In this document: positions 34,382 through 43,100 of the stretch, piece after piece
Numbering within the stretch: position 1 is the first letter of the stretch
Layout of the letters: each line of letters begins with the position of its first letter
NCBI GenBank assembly: GCA_021815305.1
Contig: JAKAHC010000003.1
Coordinates: 124,001-188,000, forward strand
Reading direction: 5' to 3'
DNA length: 64,000 nt
From: Deltaproteobacteria bacterium
GTDB taxonomy: Bacteria > Desulfobacterota > Deferrimicrobia > Deferrimicrobiales > Deferrimicrobiaceae
Program-made: the position numbers and the translations under genes
Notes under the pieces: generated by a model
The model's database searches: none
The model's input: the letters and a program-made list of their open reading frames with translations, nothing else
Told to the model about the DNA's origin: nothing

Positions 34382-35366
34382 ACGGTCCGGACAGAACCTC
34401 CCGCTCGAGGACACGGACATCGTTGTTGTTGTCGTGAATTGGAACACGAGAGAATTGCTGCGCCAATGCCTGGATTCGTTGCGGGAATGCCGGGAGTCTC
34501 TCCGGTTATCCATCGTCGTGGTGGACAACGGCTCGACGGATGGCAGTGCGGATATGATCGAAGCTGCATATCCGGAGACCCGGCTTGTGAAGAATTCAAC
34601 GAACATGGGTTTCGCAAAGGCCAATAATGTTGTCTTTGGACTGTACCCCGCATGTTCGTATTTCCTCCTGCTGAATTCCGACGCAACGGTGACTCCGGAA
34701 GTGATCGGGATATTACTCCGCTTCCTGAAGGCCCACGAAGGTGTTGCGGCCGTCGGACCGGCCTTGAGACTGCCGGATGGACGATTCCAGATGGGTGGTG
34801 CGGGATGGGGTCCGAGAGCGTCCTATTCCTTCAATACCTTTTTCCTGCTTTCGAGGATGAACCGGAGGTTCCGCGGACTATTCATCGTCCAGGAGCATTA
34901 TGAAGGTCGGCATGAACCCGTGGATGTGGATTGGCTGGCAGGTGCCTGCATGATGATTCGGGCAAAGACCCTTGCGCAAGTAGGGTTTTTTGACGAGCGT
35001 TACTTTGTGTACGGAGAGGACGCCGAGTGGTGTTGGCGCGCCCGTGCCAAAGGATGGAGGTTTGCATACCTTCCTCAAGTGTTCGCCACTCATCACTATC
35101 GGGGAAGCATGATCGAGAGTGGTAGCATGCGTGCCGAATGGTTCGATTTGTTGGCGGATGCCGTATGCCGGTCAAGCAGTGCATTGAATTATCGATCCTT
35201 TCTCCTGTTCGGTGTCATGGGGTATGCCCTGAGGGTCGTCGGTCTCGCGCCGTTATCCATCGGCAGGAAAAGATCTTCGGTGCGGGATCGTATCGCGAAC
35301 TACCGATCCTTGCTGGGGGAGTCCATTCGCCTGCTGTTCAGGACAGGGAAAGCGTGTAACAAGTGA
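34368..35366 (+). CDS. GT2 glycosyltransferase
   Basis: ATG 34368 (after AAGGG) gives 332 residues. VVVVVNWNTRELLRQCLDS, VVVDNGSTDGSADM, NMGFAKANNV, LLLNSDATVTPEV, WLAGACMMIRAKTL and VYGEDAEWCWRARAKGW are the usual motifs of a bacterial GT2 of the rhamnosyltransferase-like branch. A basic, possibly amphipathic C-terminal segment follows. Donor sugar is not determined. Confidence 0.9.
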   Translation: MPAPERSGQNLPLEDTDIVVVVVNWNTRELLRQCLDSLRECRESLRLSIVVVDNGSTDGSADMIEAAYPETRLVKNSTNMGFAKANNVVFGLYPACSYFLLLNSDATVTPEVIGILLRFLKAHEGVAAVGPALRLPDGRFQMGGAGWGPRASYSFNTFFLLSRMNRRFRGLFIVQEHYEGRHEPVDVDWLAGACMMIRAKTLAQVGFFDERYFVYGEDAEWCWRARAKGWRFAYLPQVFATHHYRGSMIESGSMRAEWFDLLADAVCRSSSALNYRSFLLFGVMGYALRVVGLAPLSIGRKRSSVRDRIANYRSLLGESIRLLFRTGKACNK

Positions 35367-35430
35367 GCGGTCGGTTTCACGGCAATGCCCTTCCGGGGGG
35401 TCCATGCTTATGTATGGGGAATCGACGGCA

Positions 35431-36555
35431 ATGAAGGTTCTGATGCAGGCCCGCGTCAATCTGTTCACCGCGCCCGGCGGCGATACTGTGCAGATTCTGA
35501 AAACGAGAGAACACCTGGAGCACCTGGGAATATCTTGCGATCTGTCCGTCGCTCCGGTGCAGGACTACGGTCCATACGACATCGTTCATCTCTTCAACTA
35601 CACGAGAATTCAGGAAACGTACTTGTTCGCCCGTGAGGCGAAGAGGGCAGGGAAACCCGTCGTCCTTTCCACCGTGTACTGGGACAACGAGGAAACGGAG
35701 CGGAAAGCGGACCTGGGGTGGCGGAAGAAACTGACCGGAAGGTTGAGCATGGATCAGATTGAGCGCTTGAAGGGTCTCTGGCGCCTAGTCGGTGAACGTC
35801 AATGGAACAAGGCGAACCTGAACCTGGTGAGAAAGGGTTTTCTTGGATTGCAGAAGGAGGCCATCGGGTACATCGACCATTTCCTTCCGAATTCGGAAGG
35901 AGAAATGTCCCTGTTTCAATCGAAATTCGGCCAGCAGAAGGTACTACCCTATACGGTGGTCCCAAACGGTATCGATCCCGACTTGTTGTTCGACGGTTCT
36001 CCGAACTCCGACATCGAATTTGAAAATTGCGTGCTCTGTGTCGGGAGGATCGACGGTCGCAAGAACCAGGTCAATCTCGCCAAGGCGTTGAAGGAAAGTC
36101 CTTTCCCGCTGGTGTTCGTCGGTCAGCCGGCGCCCAACCATTCCTCCTATATGAAAAAATTGCGCGGTGAAGCCGGCCCTCGTTGTCAATTCCTGGGACA
36201 GTTGCCGAACAGAGAAGTGTACCGATTGTATAGAAGCGCGAAAGTTCATTGCCTGCCGAGTTGGTATGAAACTCCGGGCTTGGCAAGCCTTGAGGCTGCG
36301 GCGGCGGGTTGCAATATCGTCGTTACGGACCGAGGATCGACACGTGAATATTTTGGAGAGTACGCGTATTACTGCGAGCCCGATTCCGTGGAATCAATCC
36401 GGGACGCGGTATTTCGTGCTTACAATGCCCCGAAAAGCGAGGACTTGAAAAGACACATCGTCAAAAATTTCACGTGGGCGAAGGCTGCCGAAAAAACCGT
36501 GGAGGCCTACGAGCGGGTAATTGCGAACAGCGCGGCACATGGAAGAGGGAAATAA
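35431..36555 (+). CDS. GT4-type glycosyltransferase
   Basis: Start at ATG 35431 is preferred since homology-like sequence begins MKVLMQARVN; ATG 35404 is also possible. From 35431 the protein is 374 residues. GT-B features: FLPNSEGEMSLFQSKFG, VVPNGIDPDLLF, CVGRIDGRKNQVNLAKAL, FLGQLPNREVYRLYRSAKVH and LPSWYETPGLASLEAAAAG with the donor-binding Glu pair. Acceptor and donor are unknown. Confidence 0.87.
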   Translation: MKVLMQARVNLFTAPGGDTVQILKTREHLEHLGISCDLSVAPVQDYGPYDIVHLFNYTRIQETYLFAREAKRAGKPVVLSTVYWDNEETERKADLGWRKKLTGRLSMDQIERLKGLWRLVGERQWNKANLNLVRKGFLGLQKEAIGYIDHFLPNSEGEMSLFQSKFGQQKVLPYTVVPNGIDPDLLFDGSPNSDIEFENCVLCVGRIDGRKNQVNLAKALKESPFPLVFVGQPAPNHSSYMKKLRGEAGPRCQFLGQLPNREVYRLYRSAKVHCLPSWYETPGLASLEAAAAGCNIVVTDRGSTREYFGEYAYYCEPDSVESIRDAVFRAYNAPKSEDLKRHIVKNFTWAKAAEKTVEAYERVIANSAAHGRGK

Positions 36556-36558
36556 TCG

Positions 36559-37722
36559 ATGAGTGGTGGTCCTTCTGTCGACGGTTCCGAACGGGGGAAA
36601 GAAAGATTGCGCGTTGCCATCCTCGGTGCGCGCTGTCTGCCTGCGACGTATGGGGGGACGGAAACATTCACCGAGGTGTTGGCCACCGGCCTGGTCGCGC
36701 GCGGGCACGAAGTCACCGTCTATTGCTGCTCGCCGTATCAGGAAGACAGATCTCTGAATTACAAAGGGATCCGTCGGGTAATCGTGCCGACCATTCGTCT
36801 CGCCTCAATGGAGAAATTCGTATATGCGGCGCTTTCCTTTCTCCATGTCTCCGCTTCTTCCGCGGACGTCATCCTGATGAACCAGGTCGGAGGGGGTCCG
36901 TTCTGCGTGGTGCCGAGGATCTTTGGGAAGAAGGTAGTGATCAACCCCGACGGCCTGGATTGGAAAAGGACCCGATGGGGATGGGTCGGTTCGACGGTCC
37001 TCAAACTGTTCGAGCGAATCTCCGCTGTCGGTGCGAGCTGTATTGCAGCGGATTCACAGGCGATCGCAGAGTACACGTGGAAAAACTACAAGAGACGGGC
37101 GGTCTATATCCCATATGGGGCGAATCCGGCGCAGTTCGCCGCCGCCGATCCCTTGGATATGGAAGGACTGCGCCCCAATGAGTATATCGTGCAGATCTGC
37201 AGGATGGAGCCGGAAAACAACGCGCATCTGGTTATACGAGAGTTCGAGCAGGTGAAAACCGGCATGGGCCTGGCCATTGTAGGGGGGAGTCCGTACAGTC
37301 ATAAATACGGCGAGGTGCTCAGGAGTACGAAGGACGCCAGAATCAGGTTGCTCGGGGGCATCTACGGGGCAAGGTATCGCGCGTTGATGAAAAATGCTTT
37401 CGTCTATATCCACGGACATGAAGTGGGCGGCACGAACCCGGTTCTTCTGGACGCCATGGCGGCAGGACAGTGCATTATTGCGCTGGATGTTCCGTTCAAC
37501 AGGGAAGTACTCGCGGACGCAGGTCTCTATTTTACGAAAACCGATGGAGATCTGTCCTCTAAAGTCCGTTACATATTGGAACACCCGGAAGAGAGAGATC
37601 TTTACGGGGAAAAAGCAAAACAGAGGGTGAAGGAGATGTTTCCGTGGAGTCGAACGATCAGCGAGCATGAAGCGCTGTTCTTCAAACTGGTACACAAAAC
37701 GACCGAGGGGCTTGACGGCTGA
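36559..37722 (+). CDS. GT4 glycosyltransferase, Cps2T/DUF1972-type
   Basis: A 387-residue protein. AILGARCLPATYGGTETFTE is the start seen in the DUF1972 rhamnosyltransferase group (Cps2T-like). VINPDGLDWKRTRWGW, YIPYGANPAQF, ICRMEPENNAHLVIREF and HGHEVGGTNPVLLDAMAAG complete the donor side. Family members commonly add L-rhamnose early in repeat-unit synthesis. It lies 3 bp after the preceding GT4 gene. Confidence 0.87.
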   Translation: MSGGPSVDGSERGKERLRVAILGARCLPATYGGTETFTEVLATGLVARGHEVTVYCCSPYQEDRSLNYKGIRRVIVPTIRLASMEKFVYAALSFLHVSASSADVILMNQVGGGPFCVVPRIFGKKVVINPDGLDWKRTRWGWVGSTVLKLFERISAVGASCIAADSQAIAEYTWKNYKRRAVYIPYGANPAQFAAADPLDMEGLRPNEYIVQICRMEPENNAHLVIREFEQVKTGMGLAIVGGSPYSHKYGEVLRSTKDARIRLLGGIYGARYRALMKNAFVYIHGHEVGGTNPVLLDAMAAGQCIIALDVPFNREVLADAGLYFTKTDGDLSSKVRYILEHPEERDLYGEKAKQRVKEMFPWSRTISEHEALFFKLVHKTTEGLDG

Positions 37723-37724
37723 AA

Positions 37725-38672
37725 TTGAGAATTGTCGTAACGGGTTGCAATGGCTTTATCGGGTCGCATATCGTTCCGGCGCTCACGGAGGCAGGGGATG
37801 CCGTGACGGGTACCGTCGAACCGGGAATCACAAGCAGGCCCGCGGATCTTCCAACGCACACTGTCGATATCCGTACCGGGGTTGGGTTGGCGGCGGCGTT
37901 CGCGGAGGCCGATGCGGTTATCCATCTCGCGGCGCGGAATCACGTCCTCCGGGAGAAGTCGAAGGATCCACTTTCCGATTATAGAAAAGTCAACGTCGAG
38001 GGGACACGAAATGTCCTGCGAGCAGCTTCCGTGGGAGGTGTGAAGGTATTTATTCACGTGAGTTCGGTCAAGGCCATCGGGGAGGGGGCGGAAAAGGTTC
38101 TGGACGAAGGCGACGAATGCCAGCCTTCTACACCGTATGGCATCAGCAAGCTGGAATCGGAAGAGTTGGTACGGGCCAAGGCGGACGGGACGGGGATGGC
38201 CGCGGTGATTTTCCGGCTGCCGATGGTCTACGGTCCGGGGAACAAGGGAAACCTTCCAAGAATGATCCGATGGGCGGATCGCGGGTTGCCGTTTCCCCTA
38301 GTTCAGCCGGACAACCTTCGAAGCATGGTGTACGTCGGGAACGTGGTGGCGGCAATGAAGGCGGTGTTGGGAACCCACCCCACGGGCGACGCGGCGCCAA
38401 GGACCTATATCGTCAAGGATGATGCGGATTGTTCGACGCGCATGATCTACTCCTCGATCTGTCGTGAACTGGGGAAGGTGCCCCGCTTCATCCCATTGCC
38501 GACCTCACTGGGCCGGATTGCGGGGGCGGTCTCGGAAAATTTCCGGAAGGTGACCTCCTCGTTCCGGGTGAGTGCCGCGAAGATCCGGGAGGAGATCGGG
38601 TTCGTACCGCCGATTTCCGGTGAAGAGGGAATCGCAAGGACGGTTCAGTGGTACAGGCGTTCGCTCCGATAA
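37725..38672 (+). CDS. WbpV/WbpK-like UDP-sugar 4-ketoreductase
   Basis: TTG 37725 gives 315 residues. IVVTGCNGFIGSHIVPAL is the cofactor motif; HVSSVKAIGEG and TPYGISKLESEE carry the catalytic Ser and Tyr-Lys. The family includes WbpV and WbpK, which reduce the 4-keto product of WbpM to UDP-D-QuiNAc or UDP-D-FucNAc. It overlaps a WbpL-like initiating transferase by 25 bp, as the two are adjacent in Pseudomonas O-antigen loci. The matching WbpM-like dehydratase is at 47 kb. A 4-epimerase role is the alternative. Confidence 0.72.
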   Translation: MRIVVTGCNGFIGSHIVPALTEAGDAVTGTVEPGITSRPADLPTHTVDIRTGVGLAAAFAEADAVIHLAARNHVLREKSKDPLSDYRKVNVEGTRNVLRAASVGGVKVFIHVSSVKAIGEGAEKVLDEGDECQPSTPYGISKLESEELVRAKADGTGMAAVIFRLPMVYGPGNKGNLPRMIRWADRGLPFPLVQPDNLRSMVYVGNVVAAMKAVLGTHPTGDAAPRTYIVKDDADCSTRMIYSSICRELGKVPRFIPLPTSLGRIAGAVSENFRKVTSSFRVSAAKIREEIGFVPPISGEEGIARTVQWYRRSLR

Positions 38673-39712
38673 CGTTCGGGTTCACCGTCCTCTCCTTGGC
38701 ACTTTCGGCCGCGGGGGTATGGGGTTCGATCCGGATCGCGCGGTGCGTCGGGGCGATGGACGTCCCCAACGAGCGCAGTTCCCACTCCATGCCGGTTCCG
38801 AGGACGGGCGGTGTGCCGATGGTTGCGGCCGCAGCGCTTGCTTTTGGGGGGTGGACCTTTCTCGCGGTGAGGGGAGAGGCAAGCTTTCTTAAGGAACTTC
38901 CGCACACGTTCCTGTTCGCTCTCGCCATGTTCCTCCTCGGGTTTTACGACGACCTACGGAATCTCTCCGCTCTGTTCCGGTTCCTGGTCCAGTTCGTTTC
39001 GGCGTTGCTGTTTCTCTTCTTTCTCCCATTCCTCCTTCCGGATGTTTCCTTGTGGGAATGGGTGGTGCCAAGGTGGGCATGGGTCGTACCGGGCGCGTTT
39101 TGGGTCGTCTGGATGCTCAACCTGTACAACTTCATGGACGGGATCGACGGGCTCGCGGGAGGGGAGGCGGCCATGGCGTCCTCCTTCTTCTTCCTGGTTT
39201 TTGCCCATTACGGCCAGTCCGGGTGGGCGGTCGCGAATGTGGTCGTTGCGGCGGCATCGATGGGGTTCCTGGTGCACAACTGGCCCCCGGCGCGGATCTT
39301 CATGGGCGACGCGGGTAGCGCGTTCCTCGGGGCGTTCTACGGGATGCAATCCGTTGTGGCCGCGCTGTCCACGGATGTCCCGTTCCCTGTCCTCGTACTG
39401 CCGTTCGCCAATTTCATCCTGGATACGACGTTCACGCTCTTCCGGCGCGTTATCGGCGGGGAGAAGTGGTACCGGGCCCACCGCAGCCACTTCTACCAGA
39501 GGATGACCAACCTCGGAATGTCGCACGGAAAAGTCACCACCATCGAACTGCTCGTGGTGGCCGCTTCCAGTGCCGCCGCCGCGGTCTTTATCCCGGCCGG
39601 TCTTCCGGTGCGGATCGCTTTGGTAGTTTCCGTGGCCGTTGGAATCATCTGTGGCGGGGGGTGGGTTTGGAGAAAAGAAAGAAGGGGTCCCGGAAATAGG
39701 ACAATCGTCTAA
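38648..39712 (+). CDS. WbpL/WecA-type polyprenyl-phosphate sugar-1-phosphate transferase
   Basis: A 354-residue polytopic protein (about 10 helices) starting at GTG 38648. MraY/WecA-family motifs are present: FYDDLRNLS (Asp pair), NLYNFMDGIDGLAGGEA, FMGDAGSAFLG and the HRSHFYQRM histidine motif. It transfers a HexNAc-1-phosphate to undecaprenyl phosphate and so starts each repeat unit. Substrate would be UDP-QuiNAc or UDP-FucNAc, given the WbpV-like partner. It is the last gene of the long + strand operon. Confidence 0.9.
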   Translation: MVQAFAPITFGFTVLSLALSAAGVWGSIRIARCVGAMDVPNERSSHSMPVPRTGGVPMVAAAALAFGGWTFLAVRGEASFLKELPHTFLFALAMFLLGFYDDLRNLSALFRFLVQFVSALLFLFFLPFLLPDVSLWEWVVPRWAWVVPGAFWVVWMLNLYNFMDGIDGLAGGEAAMASSFFFLVFAHYGQSGWAVANVVVAAASMGFLVHNWPPARIFMGDAGSAFLGAFYGMQSVVAALSTDVPFPVLVLPFANFILDTTFTLFRRVIGGEKWYRAHRSHFYQRMTNLGMSHGKVTTIELLVVAASSAAAAVFIPAGLPVRIALVVSVAVGIICGGGWVWRKERRGPGNRTIV

Positions 39713-39761
39713 TGTCAAAAACAAACCGTAATCATAGCGCAGACTTTGGACACTTATTAAA

Positions 39762-39902
39762 TTAGAATCCGCGGTGTGTTTTGTCCTCCAAGGAATTATT
39801 GGGACGGTTCTCGTTGTAATCTTTCCGCCACGCCTCGATCTTGATCAATGCATCTTCGAGCGACGTGATCCAATTTCCTTCTAAGCACTCCCGCGCGGGA
39901 TT
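39762..39902 (-). mobile_element. IS3-family transposase remnant (C-terminal end)
   Basis: The minus-strand frame from about 39902 reads ARECLEGNWITSLEDALIKI then EAWRKDYNENRPNNSL, the last part of an IS3-type DDE integrase core with its final catalytic Glu in RECL. The frame upstream is unrelated, and no inverted repeats or orfA were found. It marks an old insertion at the right end of the polysaccharide operon. Confidence 0.8.
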
Positions 39903-40033
39903 CTTACGTGTAAAGTGTTCGGGGATATGGATGATCTCCCAATCACCTATATTCATCAATAGGAGTGGCTGGGAAAATGGGGGGGTAACTCCAAGGGAGA
40001 TCCAGAACCTTTTCTAGATTCCATTCGAATTAG

Positions 40034-40067
40034 AAGGGGGGGCATCCTCGCCCCCCCTTTTTGTTTT
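40034..40067 (+). terminator. Intrinsic terminator
   Basis: A stem of seven G (40036-40042) and seven C (40051-40057), extended by AA/TT, closes an 8-base loop and is followed by TTTTTGTTTTT. It would end + strand transcription from the polysaccharide operon, about 320 bp after its last gene. The rest of 39713-40110 holds only the IS3 remnant. Confidence 0.8.
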
Positions 40068-40110
40068 TCTTTGCTGGTTGTCGGACTTTAACTAAAAAAT
40101 TCCAGTTATA

Positions 40111-43100
40111 TTACTGGAGGTCAAACGGAATGGTGAAATACGCCTCGTACGGTGCAGCAGACCCCACGTCCCGGGCCCAAACCGTCAAGAAGTGCGTTCC
40201 GGCTGCCAGGCCAGTGGTATCCCAGTTCCAACTATTGCCCGGAACTGCGTAGTCCTTCACGATATTCCAACCATTATTGTATAACCAGAACCTGTATTCG
40301 TAGGTACCCGAGCCGCCACTGGCGGATGCGGTCAATGTTACCGTTGTCCCAATCGTTTGTGGGCTACTGGGAGAAGGTGCGAGTGTCACCGCCGAGGCAG
40401 GCGGAGCGGCTATGACGTATGGCGCAGAGGTCTGATTAGTTTCATATGAAGCGGTAGATCCCGCATTCCTGGCCCATGCGGTCACATAGTACGTTGTTCC
40501 TCCAGGCAATCCAGTGGTATCCCAGTTCCAACTATTGCCCGGAACTGCGTAGTCCTTCACGATATTCCAACCATTATTGTATAGCCAGAACCTGTACTCG
40601 TAGGTACCCGAACCGCCACTCGCAGTAGCCGTCCAAGTCACCGACGTACCCGGAAGTTGCGGGCTAGCAACGGATGGTGTGAGGGACACCGATGAGGCTG
40701 TCGGGGAAAGGAGAAATGAAATAGTCGTATATGCATCATATGCTGCCGTTGAACCGGCTTGCCTGGCCCATACTGTCACAGAGTACATAGTCCCGCCGAC
40801 AAACCCGGTAGTGTCCCACGTCCAGCTATTGCCGGACACCCCGTAGTCCTTCACGACATACCAACCATTATTGTATAGCCAGAACTTGTACTCGTAGATC
40901 CCGGATCCGCCACTGGCAGCAGCCGTCCAAGTCACCGATGTGCCCGGAAGCTGCGGGCTGGCGGGAGATGGGGTGAGAACGACACCGGTGGCGGCGCCCG
41001 TTCCCGTGAACAGATAGGTCGTGGTTGCGCTGGCCTCCGACGCGGAGGTGGATCCGGCGCTACGTGCGTTCACAAGGATATCATAGCTTCCGGATGGAAT
41101 AGCCGCTGTGTTCCAAGCCCAGGTGGCGCTCGAACCGTACGCTTGCCCGATTGTGTAGGTTGGTGTGCCGGTAAGTCGATACGAGAACTGGTACTGGTAG
41201 GTCCCCGACCCACCATAGGCAGCCGCCATCCACGTTACGGATGTCCCGGCGGCTTGTGGGCTCGACGGACTAGGTACGAGTGTCACCGCGGTCGCAGGAA
41301 GCGGTGCGAGCGAGTATGCAACTGTGGTGGTCGCTTCAGAGGCCGAAGTCGAGCCTAAGACCCGGACATCCACTTTGAAACCGTAACTGCTTAATGCCAA
41401 CCCAGTGGTGTTCCAGACGAAAGCAGACGTCTGGGAGTACGGTTGCACGACAGTCATAACGCCCGACACGTTGTCGGAGAACTGGTACTGGTAGGTCCCC
41501 GACCCCCCGCTCCCGCCGGCGAGGAAAGCCACGAGAGTGCCCGGAGGTTGAGGACTCGTCGGATAGGCAACCAGCACTGCCCCGGTTGCGGGTAGAAGTG
41601 AGGGCGTGAGCGCGTAGGGAACCGCTCCGCTGGTGGCTTCGGAGGCCGCCGTGGAACCGGCGTTCCTGGCCAGAACCTGGATTTCATAGTTTCCCGCCGC
41701 GAGCCCCGCGGTGTTCCACACCCAGGTGCCGGCCGATGAGTAGGCCTGGGCCACGGTCCACGCGGTCGCACCCACTTGTCTCCATTCGAACGCGTATTGG
41801 TAGGTGCCGCTCCCTCCGCTGGCGGCGGAGGTGAAGGTGACGCTCGTTCCAACGGGTGCCGAGGTGGCGGGACTGGCCACCAGCGTTACCCCCGTGGCCG
41901 GAGAAGTGCCCAGCACGAAGGGCACCGTCGGGCTGGTCGCCGGAATTGCCGCCGCACCCGTACCCCCCGTGGTCCGGGCCAGAACATGGATCTCGTAGTT
42001 GCCCGCCGGGTATGTGGAGGTGTTCCATATCCAGTTGTTGCTCGAGGTGTAGGTCCGCGCCACGGTCCATGATGCCGCGCCCGCCAGCCTTTGTTCGAAC
42101 TGGTACTGGTAGGTGCCGGTTCCGCCGGTGGCCGTCGCGATGAAATTCACGATCGTGCCGACGAGTTGCGGACTTGCAGGATGCACAGCGAGGGTCACAC
42201 CGGTTGCAGGAGAGAAAGTACCCGTCGTAACCGGCGGGGTGATGTTCGACCAATTCGAATTTCCGATGTTGTTGAAAGCGCGGATGCGGTACCTGTACGA
42301 AGTGTTTTGCGTAAGCGCGGTGTCCGTATAGGTGGTTGCGTTCGTGTAGGCGATCGTCAGGTCCTGGAAAACCCCGACACCGGCGGCCCGCTGGATCAGG
42401 AAACCGGTCTCGTTGTTCGAATTGTCCACCCATGCGAGGTTGATTTGGGAATTATCGATTCCGGACAACGTGGCGGTCAGGCCGGAAGGGGCAAGGGGTT
42501 GATCCGTGGGAACCCGGAATTCGACCGCCCGCATCATGTCGTTTTCTTCGTGGCCCAGCAGGTGGCAATGCCAGACGTACTCGAAGCCGTAGTTGTGAAG
42601 CTGGTTGGTGACGGTAAGCGGGGTCCCGTCCGCCGGGTTGATTCCCGCAAACCCCATCGCGCTGCCGATCGGCTGGGTCGGGTCCAGGAGGCGAACGCTT
42701 TCGGGGAGCAGGAAGGGAAGCGTCTGATTCTTCGGCTGGATCGCGACGATGATGTCTTCCAGCGGGTTCATGAGGACGGTTTCCTTCCAGCCGATCTCCC
42801 AGGGGTCCGGCGGCCGGATCGCCCCGTCCCAGCCCACCCGGTTGATCACCTGCACGTTGACCAGGTGGAAGTGGATGGCGTGGGTATCCACGCCGTTATG
42901 CGTGATCTTCCAGAACTGGGTTTCCCCGTCCGTCAAGACCTCCGTGGGCGGATCGATGTACCCGAAGGGGAGCGTCGTCTGGGTGAAAAAGTTCGTCAGC
43001 GGAAGCTCGACCCCCAGCAACGCGTTCATCCGTCCGTATTTCAGTTCGAAGAGTTCATGGATGGCCTTCCGGAGCAAGGGGACCGTCCTCTGGATCGTGG

